64,000 bases of DNA from an uncultured Prevotella sp. (GTDB lineage: Bacteria > Bacteroidota > Bacteroidia > Bacteroidales > Bacteroidaceae), in the NCBI GenBank assembly GCA_937922435.1, contig CAKZVT010000046.1:1-64000 (forward strand), in the 5' to 3' direction. Below the pieces are notes generated by a model. The model was given only the letters and a program-made list of their open reading frames with translations, ran no database searches and was not told the origin of the DNA. The translations under genes were made by a program, and so were the position numbers. Within the stretch, counting starts at the first letter, position 1, and the number at the start of each line of letters is the position of its first letter. Positions 34,652 to 43,329 of the stretch are shown here, in pieces.

Positions 34652-36736
34652 TTATTTTGTCTTATTTCTTGTTATTCCGTTCCTCTTGAGCAGGGCGTCA
34701 ATGGTTGGCTCGCCGCCGCGGAAGCGCTTGTATAGCGTCATCGGGTGTTCAGTTCCTCCTTTTGAGAGGATGTTGTCACGGAAACTTTGCGCGGTCTTCT
34801 TATTGAAAATGCCATGTTTCTTGAACACGCTGAACGCGTCGGCGTCAAGTACTTCCGCCCATTTGTAGCTGTAATATCCAGCAGCGTATCCTCCGGCCAT
34901 GATGTGGCTGAACTGTACGGTCATGCAAGTGTCGGGCAGTTGTTCCGTTACAATAGCCTTTTCCCATGCTTTTTTCTCAAACGGAATGATGTCTTCAGTG
35001 AACGGCTCTTTCCTTGTATAATACGCCATGTCGAGCAGGCCGAAGCTGACTTGCCGCAGACAGGCGTATGCCGCCATGAAGTTACGGCTTTTTACGATGC
35101 GGTTTATAAGTTCGTCAGGCAGCGGCTCGCCCGTCTGGTAATGGAAGGCGAACGTGCGCAGGAATTCCTTTTCCACAGAATAGTTTTCCATGAATTGTGA
35201 CGGCAGTTCTACAAAGTCCCACCAGACGTTTGTTCCTGAAAGGCTTTCAAACCTGGTGTTGGCGAACATTCCGTGCAATGAATGCCCGAATTCATGGAGG
35301 AACGTCTCAACTTCTCCGAGTGTAAGCAGGGCAGGCTTTTCGTCGGTAGGCTTGGTGAGGTTCATCACTACGCTGACATGGGGGCGCACATTCTCGCCCT
35401 TACGGTCAATCCATTGCCCTTGGAATTGCGTCATCCAAGCTCCGCCTTGCTTGCCCTTGCGTGGGAAAAAGTCGGCGTAGAACACTGCGAGGTACGAGCC
35501 GTCATTGTCATAAACTTCGTATGCCTTTACATCTGGATGGTATACTTGTATGTCTTTGTTCTCTTTGAATGTTATTCCATAGAGCCTGTTGGCAAGCCCG
35601 AATACTCCTTTGATTACATTTGAAAGTTCGAAGTACGGGCGCAGCATCTCGGAGTCGATGTTGAACTTCTTTAATTGCAGCTTGTGCGAATAATAGCTGA
35701 AGTCCCACGGCTCCATCTTAAAGTCCTTGCCTTCCGCCTTTACGGCCATCTTCTCAATGCTTTCCACCTCCTTGATAGCCGTCGGCTTGTATGCGTCGAT
35801 AAGGTCGTCGAGCAGCTTGTACACGTTGCGTGCGTTGCCGGCCATGCGGTGTTTCAACACGTATTCGGCGTAAGTCTTGTAGCCTAACAGCTGTGCTATT
35901 TCGCGCCTGAGGTTTATTATGCGTTTGCAGATGTCAAGGTTGTTCTCGCTGTTGCCGTGCGTACAAACGGTGTTGCGCGCCATGTACATCTGTTTGCGCA
36001 GCTCGCGCACGGTAGAATATGTCATGAAAGGATTGTAGCTTGGATAGTCGAGCGTAAATACCCAGCCTTCAAGTCCTTTCTCGCGCGCGGTTACGGCGGC
36101 GGCTTCGCGTGCGGTCTCGGGCAGGCCGTCAAGTTGTGCTTCGTCGGTTATGTGCAGCGTGTAAGCCTTGTTCTCTTTCAACAGGTTTTGGGAGAACTGC
36201 AAAGACAGCATTCCTGCCTCTTCCGTAAGTTGGCGCAAGCGTTCTTTACCTTCGTCGTCAAGCAAAGCTCCGCTGCGTACAAAGCCGTCGTAGCAGTTGT
36301 CGAGCAACTTCTTTTCTTCCGGTGTAAGCCTGCGGTGGTGCAGATGTACGGCCTTTACGCGTTCAAACAGGCGTTTGTTCAACCTTACGTCGTTTGCGTG
36401 TTTTGTAAGAATCGGCTGCATCTTCTGTGCCAACGCGTCCAGCTCGTCATTTGTCTCGGCGCTTAGCAGGTTGGAAAAAACGGTGGATACGCGTGATAAT
36501 AAGTCATAATATCCGTCTTTGTCGTCGTCGACGTTGATTATAGTGTTGTCGAAAGTCGGCTTTTCCGGGTTGTTGATTGTTTTTTCAATTTGTTCGTTGT
36601 CACGGCGTATTCCTTCCATGAAGGCTTCCTCGAAATCTTCAAGCCTTATTCTTTCAAAGGGAACAGTGTCGTGTGGGGTGTTGTATTGTTCAAAAAAAGG
36701 GTTCTTGCGTTTGCCCTCCGCCATACTTTCATTCAT
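34652..36736 (-). CDS. M3-family oligopeptidase
   Basis: 694 residues, the usual size for oligopeptidase A / dipeptidyl carboxypeptidase. HEFGHSLHGMF (near 485) provides the zinc-binding HExxH, and a glutamate about 25 residues on (WDFVELPSQFMENY) is the third ligand. The C-terminal AGGYAAGYYSYKWAEVLDADAFSVF is highly conserved in the family. No signal peptide, so it acts in the cytoplasm on short peptides. A -7 box is at 36823-36830. An ATG four codons in is an alternative start. Confidence 0.94.
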   Translation of the reverse strand: MNESMAEGKRKNPFFEQYNTPHDTVPFERIRLEDFEEAFMEGIRRDNEQIEKTINNPEKPTFDNTIINVDDDKDGYYDLLSRVSTVFSNLLSAETNDELDALAQKMQPILTKHANDVRLNKRLFERVKAVHLHHRRLTPEEKKLLDNCYDGFVRSGALLDDEGKERLRQLTEEAGMLSLQFSQNLLKENKAYTLHITDEAQLDGLPETAREAAAVTAREKGLEGWVFTLDYPSYNPFMTYSTVRELRKQMYMARNTVCTHGNSENNLDICKRIINLRREIAQLLGYKTYAEYVLKHRMAGNARNVYKLLDDLIDAYKPTAIKEVESIEKMAVKAEGKDFKMEPWDFSYYSHKLQLKKFNIDSEMLRPYFELSNVIKGVFGLANRLYGITFKENKDIQVYHPDVKAYEVYDNDGSYLAVFYADFFPRKGKQGGAWMTQFQGQWIDRKGENVRPHVSVVMNLTKPTDEKPALLTLGEVETFLHEFGHSLHGMFANTRFESLSGTNVWWDFVELPSQFMENYSVEKEFLRTFAFHYQTGEPLPDELINRIVKSRNFMAAYACLRQVSFGLLDMAYYTRKEPFTEDIIPFEKKAWEKAIVTEQLPDTCMTVQFSHIMAGGYAAGYYSYKWAEVLDADAFSVFKKHGIFNKKTAQSFRDNILSKGGTEHPMTLYKRFRGGEPTIDALLKRNGITRNKTK

Positions 36737-36822
36737 ACTTACGTCTTTCTATGTTTTCATTGTGCTGCAAACGGGTGCGATGTGAGTTTTCCATCAAAAT
36801 GCCGGTTGCGGCTTATCCTATG

Positions 36823-36830
36823 CAAAGATA
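36823..36830 (-). promoter_or_regulatory. -7 box (TATCTTTG) of the oligopeptidase operon
   Basis: Exact TAnnTTTG on the minus strand, about 80 nt upstream of the start; probably drives oligopeptidase, deaminase, S41 protease and folate genes. Confidence 0.55.
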
Positions 36831-36908
36831 CGGAAAATCGGGGATAATGCAAAATAAATGTGGATGAATTGAGCTTTTATTTTCATTTGCGGCATGCTGT
36901 CGGTAGCG

Positions 36909-37015
36909 TGTAAAACGGCGCGTTTGCAAAAGGCGGCAAACCGCCTTGTAAAAGACCGCCTTTTACACGCTGAAAGGCCACTTTTTGCAGTGCGTTTTGC
37001 GGCCTTTTGCAAAGC
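36909..37015. repeat. 22-nt palindromic-unit array (family A, copy 7)
   Basis: Four to five units, including GCAAAAGGCGGC, TTGTAAAAGACCGCC, TTTTACACGCTGAAAGGCC and GCGGCCTTTTGCAAAG. Lies between the oligopeptidase promoter and the 3' end of the Crp/Fnr gene; nothing else is seen in 36837-37064. Confidence 0.8.
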
Positions 37016-37064
37016 GGTATGAAACGCCTCTCCTGGCGTGTTGGGCCGTCCGCGCCAGCGCCTT

Positions 37065-37739
37065 TCAGGTGCGCGTGGCTTTTTCAAGCGCGTAAATGTG
37101 TATCTTCTCGCGTGCAAGGGCAATGATGCCTTCGGCCGCCATGGCGTTCAGCTCGCGCGACGTGTTCAGGCGGCTTTCGTTTATTTCCTTGCCAAGGCGT
37201 TCCATCTTGATGTGTATAATCTTCTCTCCTGCCGGGTGCAGGCTTCTTGTTTCCACGAACCTTGTTATTTTGTGCCGTATGTCTTTGGGGTGTGTTTTCC
37301 ATGGAAAGCGTGCGAAGCGTTGCGACTTTGTACAGACGATGTTGAGCAGGTTGAGCCGGAATATCTCATATTTGCAGGCCAGTTCGAGGGCTTCCCTCTT
37401 TCCGAGGCAGATGAATGTGCATTCTGTTATGGTTTTGAAAGTGCGTGTGTATCGCTGTGTCAGCCCGAAAATGCGTTCAGGTTGCAATATTTCGGGAGCA
37501 TGCATGATTTCCGTGATTGAATATCCGTTGTCGTCGGCGAACCCAGTTGCGCTTATCGTGCCTTTTAACAGGAAATATATCTTGTCGCAAACGTCGCCTT
37601 CGCGAACGATGTTTTTCCCTTTGCCGTAGCTTAGATGCCTGAATTTTGTGGACGTGATTATCTTTTCAAGGTCGTTTCTGCTCATGCCTTGAAACAGGGG
37701 AAGTTCAAGCAGCCTTTCGTGTAATCTGGTATGGGTCAT
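37065..37739 (-). CDS. Crp/Fnr-family transcriptional regulator
   Basis: 224 residues. Cyclic-nucleotide-binding-like beta roll at about 15-125 (GKGKNIVREGDVCDKIYFLLKGTISA), a dimerisation helix, and a C-terminal winged helix (about 165-220, GKEINESRLNTSRELNAMAAEGIIALAREKIHI). No four-cysteine FeS motif as in Fnr, so the signal is unknown. Follows the ApbE gene by 32 bases on the same strand and is likely co-transcribed; the pairing with a flavin-transfer enzyme may hint at redox or respiratory control (inference). Confidence 0.9.
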   Translation of the reverse strand: MTHTRLHERLLELPLFQGMSRNDLEKIITSTKFRHLSYGKGKNIVREGDVCDKIYFLLKGTISATGFADDNGYSITEIMHAPEILQPERIFGLTQRYTRTFKTITECTFICLGKREALELACKYEIFRLNLLNIVCTKSQRFARFPWKTHPKDIRHKITRFVETRSLHPAGEKIIHIKMERLGKEINESRLNTSRELNAMAAEGIIALAREKIHIYALEKATRT

Positions 37740-37771
37740 GTCAAATAGCTCCTTGTGTTCTTTTCATTGTG

Positions 37772-38791
37772 TCATTCCACAATTTTGTCTCTCAATGAAG
37801 GAGAGCACCATACGGCATTATTCCCTTTTTCATCGGAGTAGATGAAATATGCCATAAGTTCGGTATGTTTGTCGAGGATGCGCTTGGCCTTGTCCAATCC
37901 CATCACCATGAAAGCCGTCGCGTAAGCGTCGGCTGTTGCACAGTTGTCAGCCAGCACGGTTGCGGAAAGAATGTTGTGTTGTACAGGCATACCAGTGCCG
38001 GGGTCTATTGTGTGCGCGTATTTCTTGCCGTTTTTATAGTAAAAGTTGCGGTAGTTGCCGCTTGTTGCCATGGCTTTGTTGGTGACATTGAGTATGGTTT
38101 GCAGTTCTTGGTTCGTGTTAAGCGAATCGTCGGTAGGTTTTGTTACGCCGATTTTCCATGGCAGGCGTTGGTTGTTGACACCGCGTGTGACAATTTCCCC
38201 GCCTATTTCAACCATGAAATTCCTTATTCCGGCTTTTTCCAGATAGGCCGCTATCACGTCGCATGCGTATCCTTTGGCTATGGCGCTGCAGTCGAGCATC
38301 ATGCGTGAGTCCTTTTTCTTTATCCTTCCGTTGGTGAGGGTCACTTTCTCATACCCTATAAGTTGTCTGAGGCTGTCTATCGCGTGCGTGGTCGGCTGCG
38401 TGTCGTTCCTGAACCCGAATCCCCAGGCATTTACCAGTGGGGCTACGGTTATGTCAAATGCACCGTTGGTTTCGGCCGAAATCTCTTGTGAAAGATTGAA
38501 CACATAGGTCAGCATCTTGTCAGCCATTGCGCTTTCGTTCCTGTTGATTTTCGATATTGTCGACTGCTTGTTGAATGGCGACAATGAGAAATCAACTTTC
38601 TTCAGTTCGGCCTCGATGCCATCTTTCAGGCTCTTGTCGTTTTGGTAAGTGATGTTATATACCGTGCCGAATATGAAGCCCGTGTCTTTCTGGTATGGCA
38701 TCGAGCGTTGTTGCCTTACGATTATTACCGTCCCGACTATCAGGAATAGCAGGAAAGCTGATTTCCAGAAGAGTTTTTTCTTGCCGTTCAT
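37772..38791 (-). CDS. apbE: FAD:protein FMN transferase (ApbE)
   Basis: 339 residues, one N-terminal membrane anchor (about 9-25), then the ApbE domain: FGTVYNITYQN, FDITVAPLVNAWGFG, DCSAIAKGYACDVIAAYLEK, VEIGGEIVTRG, and the metal-binding end HTIDPGTGMPVQHN... CATADAYATAFMVMG. It attaches FMN covalently to threonine of target proteins such as RnfG and NqrC outside the cytoplasmic membrane. No Rnf or Nqr gene lies in this window. Confidence 0.95.
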   Translation of the reverse strand: MNGKKKLFWKSAFLLFLIVGTVIIVRQQRSMPYQKDTGFIFGTVYNITYQNDKSLKDGIEAELKKVDFSLSPFNKQSTISKINRNESAMADKMLTYVFNLSQEISAETNGAFDITVAPLVNAWGFGFRNDTQPTTHAIDSLRQLIGYEKVTLTNGRIKKKDSRMMLDCSAIAKGYACDVIAAYLEKAGIRNFMVEIGGEIVTRGVNNQRLPWKIGVTKPTDDSLNTNQELQTILNVTNKAMATSGNYRNFYYKNGKKYAHTIDPGTGMPVQHNILSATVLADNCATADAYATAFMVMGLDKAKRILDKHTELMAYFIYSDEKGNNAVWCSPSLRDKIVE

Positions 38792-38865
38792 CTTTCTTTG
38801 ATTTGTTTATGGTGGGGTGGGAGGGCATTGCCGCGGTTTAGATGTGTGACAAAAAGTACCACTAT

Positions 38866-38917
38866 CTCACAACCTTAAACCGTATAACCTCATAACCGTA
38901 AAACCTCACAACCGGAC
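38866..38917. repeat. Tandem AACCTNATAACC-type repeat
   Basis: Several copies of AACCTTA, TAACCTCA, TAACCGTAA, ACCTCACAACC in one orientation between ApbE and the gene upstream. The same words form the hairpin at 52416-52511. Confidence 0.75.
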
Positions 38918-39606
38918 TAAATGTCTACGGTTATATTGAATGTTCCGCCTATGTTGCTTCCTCCGGCTGTGCCGTATCCGGGAACATACCATGTGTTGCC
39001 CAGTGCTCCGTCGTCGTGCGACAGCCTGCTGCGGTATCTTAGGCTCCAGCCCAGATGTATGGGCCCCCACATCTTCGCGTCTACGCCTATTACCGCCTCA
39101 AACCATTGGTAAGAGCATTTTACGCCTTTTGCTTCAAACGGTGCTGTGCCGCCCCATACGGGGTCGGTCATGCCGGGGTGTGATATGTCGTATTTGAATG
39201 AAGTCAACGCGTATCTTACTCCTGCGAAAAGGCGGTAAATATCGTGCTTGTTTTTCAGCAGGTTGAAGTCTGCGCCGACTTTCCAATATGGTGCGCTTGT
39301 CTTGTAAGAAATGTCTGTTGCGTCGTTTGTATGGTCGGCTTTGCCTATTCCGGCTTCAAATACGGGGAAGTATCTGTCCTTCAGGTTTATGCGCAATGCG
39401 GCCTCGTATTGCCCGTAGTCGCCAATCAACATTTGTACAGGGCCGACCAAGTCAACCGACACGGCAACACCGTTGAAGAACGGTATGCTGTCGTTCTTTG
39501 CGCCCTTGTCTTTGTCTTTTGCGTTTGCCGGGATTGCGGCAGCCAGCATAAGCAGGCTAATCGCGACGCTTGAAATATATGTATAGATGCTTTTTTGATG
39601 TATCAT
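38917..39606 (-). CDS. Outer-membrane barrel-like protein, probably DUF6048
   Basis: 229 residues with signal peptide (YISSVAISLLMLAAAIPANA). The mature part reads as an eight- to ten-strand barrel with alternating hydrophobic residues (AALRINLKDRYFPVFEAGIG, YRLFAGVRYALTSFKYD, HLGWSLRYRSRLS) and ends IGGTFNITVDI. The gene begins 50 bases inside the lipoprotein gene upstream, so the two are coupled. The pair resembles the Bacteroidales DUF6452/DUF6048 couple, named from memory, so moderately sure. Function unknown; envelope. Confidence 0.75.
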   Translation of the reverse strand: MIHQKSIYTYISSVAISLLMLAAAIPANAKDKDKGAKNDSIPFFNGVAVSVDLVGPVQMLIGDYGQYEAALRINLKDRYFPVFEAGIGKADHTNDATDISYKTSAPYWKVGADFNLLKNKHDIYRLFAGVRYALTSFKYDISHPGMTDPVWGGTAPFEAKGVKCSYQWFEAVIGVDAKMWGPIHLGWSLRYRSRLSHDDGALGNTWYVPGYGTAGGSNIGGTFNITVDI

Positions 39607-40081
39607 AGCTTACGTCGGGATTTTTTATGACAATCGAGTCGATGGCGTTGTGCGTGGTGGTTACATCTGTTATTGTATGGAAATACAGCGGAGCGCAGTC
39701 TACCGACTCGAAGTGTGGGTGGTCTTCCTTCGTAATTGTGACGATATCTGTTGTCGTCACTTTTGTCACAGTGTCGGTTGTCTCGAAGTAAAACACGTCT
39801 TGTGGCTGGGCATAGCTTATGGGAAGCGAGAACTCCGTAGTCCTTACGTTCCTGTTAATCAGTACCGAGTCGCTGCCGTCTGTCGTGCGGTTGGTGTATA
39901 TGGTGAGCGTGTCTGCCAGCGTGTCTACTCGTCCGTCGGGTGTCATTAGCTGGTATTGTGTGTAGACCAAGCTGTTCATGGGGCAGTCGATAGACGAGCA
40001 CGATGCGGCTAAAAGAACGAATGCTGCGGCTAACAGCGGTAATGCGCGCAGCGGATTTGTGATGGATGGCTTGGCTCTCAT
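39557..40081 (-). CDS. Lipoprotein, probably DUF6452
   Basis: 174 residues; signal sequence and lipobox LAASCSS (cysteine near 28), then SIDCPMNSLVYTQYQL and a beta-rich domain of four to five strands rich in threonine (TVTKVTTTDIVTITK), ending LYIYFKRRD. It overlaps the next gene by 50 bases in a different frame. Likely an outer- or inner-membrane lipoprotein working with the barrel-like protein encoded downstream. I know of no assigned function. Confidence 0.75.
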   Translation of the reverse strand: MRAKPSITNPLRALPLLAAAFVLLAASCSSIDCPMNSLVYTQYQLMTPDGRVDTLADTLTIYTNRTTDGSDSVLINRNVRTTEFSLPISYAQPQDVFYFETTDTVTKVTTTDIVTITKEDHPHFESVDCAPLYFHTITDVTTTHNAIDSIVIKNPDVSYDTSKKHLYIYFKRRD

Positions 40082-40093
40082 CTCCAGTTTTCT

Positions 40094-40135
40094 CGTTTAA
40101 CCTTTTTTACTTTTTTCTCGTTTTACTTTTTCACC
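40094..40135. repeat. Tandem CTTTTTACTTTTT-type repeat
   Basis: TTTACCTTTTTACTTTTTTC and CGTTTTACTTTTTCACCG words between the lipoprotein gene and the glycosyltransferase stop; the last codons of the glycosyltransferase lie at its edge. It resembles the reverse complement of the repeat at 26784-26826. Confidence 0.65.
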
Positions 40136-41099
40136 GTTTCTCTCCGCACCTTATTTCCTCTTCAATCTGGTAGTCGTTGCGGTCAGTCGAGTTGCGGCTT
40201 ATCAGGTCGCCGAGGAATCCCGTGAGGAAGAGTTGCGTGCCTATTATCATCATTGTAAGTGCAATGAAGAAGTAAGGGGAGTCTGTCACAAGCCTTTGCG
40301 GTATGCCTTGTGCGAGCGAATAAAGTTTGTCGATGCCGATTATTGCGGCTGAAACGAAGCCTATGAAGAACATTATTGTGCCAAGAAAACCGAATACGTG
40401 CATCGGTTTGCGCCCGAAACTGCTTAGGAACCACAGTGTTATAAGGTCGAGGTATCCGTTGAAGAAGCGGTTGAGGCCGAATTTCGACTTGCCGTACTTG
40501 CGTGCCTGGTGGTGTACCACCTTTTCTCCGATTTTGTTGAAGCCGGCGTTTTTCGCCAAATAAGGTATGTAGCGGTGCATCTCGCCGTACACTTCAATGT
40601 TTTTCACAACGTCGCGGCGGTAAGCCTTCAGTCCGCAGTTGAAGTCGTGCAGGTTCTTTATACCGCTGATTTTGCGTGCCGTAGCGTTGAACAGTTTTGT
40701 CGGAATGGTCTTCGACAGCGGGTCGTAACGCTTCTGCTTGTAGCCCGATACGAGGTCGTATCCGTCTTCCTTGACCATCTTGTACAGCCCCGGGATTTCG
40801 TCGGGCGAGTCTTGCAGGTCGGCATCCATCGTGATTACTACGTCTCCCTGCGCCTCTTTGAAGCCGCAATACAGGGCCGGACTTTTGCCGTAGTTGCGGC
40901 GGAACTTGATGCCTTTTACGCAGTCGTGCTCTGCACCAAGCTCCTTGATTACGTTCCATGAGCGGTCGGTAGAGCCGTCGTTGACGAATATCACTTCGTA
41001 AGTGAATCCGTTAGTCTTCATCACTCGCTCTATCCAGGCGTACAGCTCGGGAAGAGACTCTTCTTCATTATATAAGGGTATAACGACCGAAATGTCCAT
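40131..41099 (-). CDS. Family 2 glycosyltransferase, membrane-bound (polyprenyl-phosphate type)
   Basis: 322 residues. GT-A domain at 1-230: SVVIPLYNEEESLPEL start, VNDGSTDRSW, the metal-binding DADLQD (near 92), then KKYGKSKFGLNRFF-like end. Two membrane helices follow (about 235-255 and 270-295). This layout matches dolichol/undecaprenyl-phosphate sugar transferases such as ArnC and GtrB that load a sugar on a lipid carrier at the cytoplasmic face. Sugar unknown. First or second gene of a pair with DUF4199 upstream (67-bp gap). Confidence 0.92.
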   Translation of the reverse strand: MDISVVIPLYNEEESLPELYAWIERVMKTNGFTYEVIFVNDGSTDRSWNVIKELGAEHDCVKGIKFRRNYGKSPALYCGFKEAQGDVVITMDADLQDSPDEIPGLYKMVKEDGYDLVSGYKQKRYDPLSKTIPTKLFNATARKISGIKNLHDFNCGLKAYRRDVVKNIEVYGEMHRYIPYLAKNAGFNKIGEKVVHHQARKYGKSKFGLNRFFNGYLDLITLWFLSSFGRKPMHVFGFLGTIMFFIGFVSAAIIGIDKLYSLAQGIPQRLVTDSPYFFIALTMMIIGTQLFLTGFLGDLISRNSTDRNDYQIEEEIRCGEKR

Positions 41100-41166
41100 C
41101 TTTATTGTATTGTTGTTTGGATTTCAAATGGAAAGACGCGCCCTGGCCTGCGCAGGCTTTGACCGG

Positions 41167-41718
41167 TTAGAATCTTCTTTTGTACTTCGACTTCATCATC
41201 GCGGCTATCGGCAGGCTTATCAGCAGTCCCAGTATTATGTTAGTCGAGAGGAATTGCAGGGCGATGTCGATAGGGCGCAGCGCGGCGAGGTTGTCCATTG
41301 CAAGCTTCATGTCTTCAGGTCTCATGCCGTAGGCCGACAGCATCGTCTTGAACTCCGGCGTGCCTGTGATTTCGGTGTACTGCGAGAGCATGAAGCCGTG
41401 GTCGATGAACTGGAAGTAGACAAACTGCGCGGCGGCCATCAGCAGGGCTGCGTAGAAGTAAACGAGCATGCTGAAGAGCAATGCGCGGCGGAACGAGATG
41501 ATGCCTCCAAGAGCCGTGTCGCGGTAGCGGCGCAGGCGCATTGACGCGAAAACAAGCGAGTATACGCCTATGACGAGCGACACGAAGCCAAGCAACGGGT
41601 TGTAAAACTCGCCTATGAAGAAGGCGAAGCTCAATATCCATAGCACGCCTACTATCGCCCCGTCCCTGCGTGCGTATTCCTTTAGTTGCTCGTATTCCTC
41701 GCGTGTTGCCATTTCCAT
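41167..41718 (-). CDS. DUF4199 membrane protein
   Basis: 183 residues with four membrane helices (about 20-37, 40-60, 80-105, 155-172) and a short charged loop. Matches the DUF4199 layout common in Bacteroidetes, where it often sits beside a family 2 glycosyltransferase, as here. Function unknown; possibly a flippase or partner for the lipid-linked sugar (inference from repeated neighbourhood only). A -7 box lies at 41781-41788. Confidence 0.85.
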   Translation of the reverse strand: MEMATREEYEQLKEYARRDGAIVGVLWILSFAFFIGEFYNPLLGFVSLVIGVYSLVFASMRLRRYRDTALGGIISFRRALLFSMLVYFYAALLMAAAQFVYFQFIDHGFMLSQYTEITGTPEFKTMLSAYGMRPEDMKLAMDNLAALRPIDIALQFLSTNIILGLLISLPIAAMMKSKYKRRF

Positions 41719-41780
41719 GAATTGTTGTTATGGTGCGCCTTGTATGCCGGTTGTATGGCAAAGGCGCATCCGACAGGCTG

Positions 41781-41788
41781 CAAAATTA
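41781..41788 (-). promoter_or_regulatory. -7 box (TAATTTTG) of the DUF4199-glycosyltransferase pair
   Basis: Exact TAnnTTTG on the minus strand about 63 nt before the start codon. Bases 41789-41951 hold no gene. Confidence 0.55.
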
Positions 41789-41951
41789 CTTATTTTCCGC
41801 CACATTGAGGAGGTGTGTATCTGTTTTTTTGTTTTTTAAAGACAAAACGCCTATACTATCAGACATCTCTGTTTGTGTGCCCGACTGTCCGTCACTTCTG
41901 TGGTCGGCGTTCTTTACATTGGCATGGGTACAATGCCTTGCTATTCCGGCG

Positions 41952-42296
41952 TTAAAGTGCCGCGGCGATTTTCCTTATGTTTGCAAGGCGTTCCATTAAA
42001 GACTTGTCTTTCTTTGCGGTCTGCATGTTGTAATCCGTCTGTAATCCGATAAGGATGTGTGCGGGTATGCCCAACGCGGCTTCAACAAGCAAGGCCGTGT
42101 TTGTAGTGACAGGGCGGCGGCAGTTCAGTATGTCGTTCAGCACTTTATATGAAATGCCGGTCTCTTCTGCCAGCCTCTTTTGCGAAATGCCCCGGTATTC
42201 TATTTCCTCCTTGAGCAGTTCGCCCGGATGCGTCGGCCTGGACGGTTCAAGATTGTTGGCAATCATTCTTGGGTCTGTTCCTTTGAGCGTAACCAT
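41952..42296 (-). CDS. higA: HigA-type antitoxin
   Basis: 114 residues. Helix-turn-helix with the HigA opening RPTHPGELLKEEIEYRGISQKRLAEETGISYKVLNDILNCRRPVTTNTALLVEAALGI, followed by a charged tail. Binds and neutralises the toxin encoded 7 bases upstream and represses the shared promoter. The toxin-first order is the hallmark of HigBA systems. Confidence 0.92.
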   Translation of the reverse strand: MVTLKGTDPRMIANNLEPSRPTHPGELLKEEIEYRGISQKRLAEETGISYKVLNDILNCRRPVTTNTALLVEAALGIPAHILIGLQTDYNMQTAKKDKSLMERLANIRKIAAAL

Positions 42297-42303
42297 AATC
42301 CAA

Positions 42304-42618
42304 TTATTTATAATGGTTTGATAATTCCAATATGTTGCAGATGTAAACTATTGTTTCAGTTTCTTGGCTTGACACGGTGAACTCAATTCTGTATTGGTCG
42401 TTCACCCTTATTGATGAAGTTCCAGCCTTGTTGCCTTTCAACACTTCATAATTCAAAGAGTGAATAGTGAATAATTCTTCAATGTTCAAGGCGTGTTTGA
42501 GCGTATCTATGCGTTTTTGGTATCGTTTTATTATGTCTGGGCGGAAGCGGTGTTTCTTGTCGCTTTTCCCGGTTTCATATAGCTCGCGCAGATAATCTTT
42601 GTCAAAAGTTACAATCAT
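42304..42618 (-). CDS. higB: HigB/RelE-type toxin
   Basis: 104 residues from ATG 42618. An ATG 17 codons upstream exists, but a -7 box lies inside that extension (42639-42646), so the shorter form is the transcribed one. The sequence MIVTFDKDYLRELYETG, LEELF/SLNYEVLKGNKAGTSSIRVNDQYRIEF and IVYICNILELSNHYK is the RelE-fold of HigB, a ribosome-dependent mRNA endonuclease. It precedes higA by 7 bases. Both genes look intact. Confidence 0.9.
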   Translation of the reverse strand: MIVTFDKDYLRELYETGKSDKKHRFRPDIIKRYQKRIDTLKHALNIEELFTIHSLNYEVLKGNKAGTSSIRVNDQYRIEFTVSSQETETIVYICNILELSNHYK

Positions 42619-42638
42619 GCCGTTACCGTTTACATGTG

Positions 42639-42656
42639 CAAAGGTAATGAATATTC
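42639..42656 (-). promoter_or_regulatory. higBA promoter and candidate operator
   Basis: -7 box TACCTTTG at 42639-42646 (minus strand) with an 8-bp palindrome GAATATTC at 42649-42656 directly upstream, well placed for repression by HigA. Predicted transcript start near 42632, about 15 nt before the toxin start codon. Confidence 0.55.
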
Positions 42657-42788
42657 TTGTATTGTCCACTAAAAAGACGGACTTTTTAGTTCTGTTTTTT
42701 ATTTATGTGGAATTTGAAACGCCGTTGTTTTTTCCCTGTTTTCAGCGTTTTTTTTATGTTAGTGTACCAGATATGTGGCTTTGTAAAA

Positions 42789-42826
42789 ATGAAAACGCCC
42801 TGAATTTCTGCAATTCAAGGCGTTTC
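42789..42826 (-). terminator. Terminator downstream of tRNA-Ser
   Basis: Stem AAACGCC 42793-42799 with GGCGTTT 42819-42825, plus TGAATT/AATTCA inside; on the minus strand it is followed by TTTCATTTTT. Ends the tRNA transcript before the higB promoter region. Confidence 0.8.
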
Positions 42827-42867
42827 GCTTGTAATTCCGTAAATCATTGAAAAATCAATGTTTGTTG

Positions 42868-42952
42868 CGGAGAGAGAGGGATTCGAACCCCCGGTGCCTC
42901 TCAGCACGACGGTTTTCAAGACCGTTGTAATCGACCACTCTACCATCTCTCC
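42868..42952 (-). tRNA. tRNA-Ser (anticodon TGA)
   Basis: 85 nt on the minus strand. Acceptor stem GGAGAGA with TCTCTCC, anticodon loop CTTGAAA (anticodon at 42916-42918), a long variable arm (CGTGCTGAGAGGCACC region) and T-loop GGTTCGAATCC. CCA is not encoded. Reads UCA and related serine codons. Confidence 0.95.
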
Positions 42953-43152
42953 TTTTGTCGGGAAGACAAGCTTTGTGTTCAAAAGCGAGTGCAAAGGTAT
43001 GCAGAATTTTCCATACGGCCAAATTTTTCGTGATATTTTTGCATGTATGTTGTTTCTCATGGCGTAAAGTGGAGCGGCTTGCCGGTGTGCGGTTGCCGTC
43101 CTGTTTCAAGGCGTTTTGCCGCTGTGCTCGTAACACTTTGATTTCCAATGCG

Positions 43153-43233
43153 TTGTAAAAGGCCGTCTTTTGACTTGTAAAAGATGGCCTTTTGGGCGGC
43201 AAAAGATGGCCTTTTGCATTGCGAAAGACCGCC
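43153..43233. repeat. 22-nt palindromic-unit array (family A, copy 8)
   Basis: Three exact 22-nt steps: GGCCGTCTTTTGACTTG, AAAAGATGGCCTTTTGGG, CAAAAGATGGCCTTTTGC, closing GCGAAAGACCGCC. Lies between tRNA-Ser and mutS2, whose promoter begins 85 bp on. Nothing else is seen in 42953-43317. Confidence 0.88.
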
Positions 43234-43317
43234 AATCGGAAAACCGCAGGTTGCTCCTTGTGTTGTTGTAAAACAAATTTGGCTGCCCCGGCGTTTTGCC
43301 GTGACGCGCAAAATGAG

Positions 43318-43325
43318 TAATTTTG
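43318..43325 (+). promoter_or_regulatory. -7 box (TAATTTTG) of mutS2, start codon at the transcript start
   Basis: Exact TAnnTTTG ending 4 nt before ATG 43330. With the usual distance the mRNA would begin at or next to the start codon, so it would be leaderless or nearly so. Confidence 0.55.
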
Positions 43326-43329
43326 CAGC

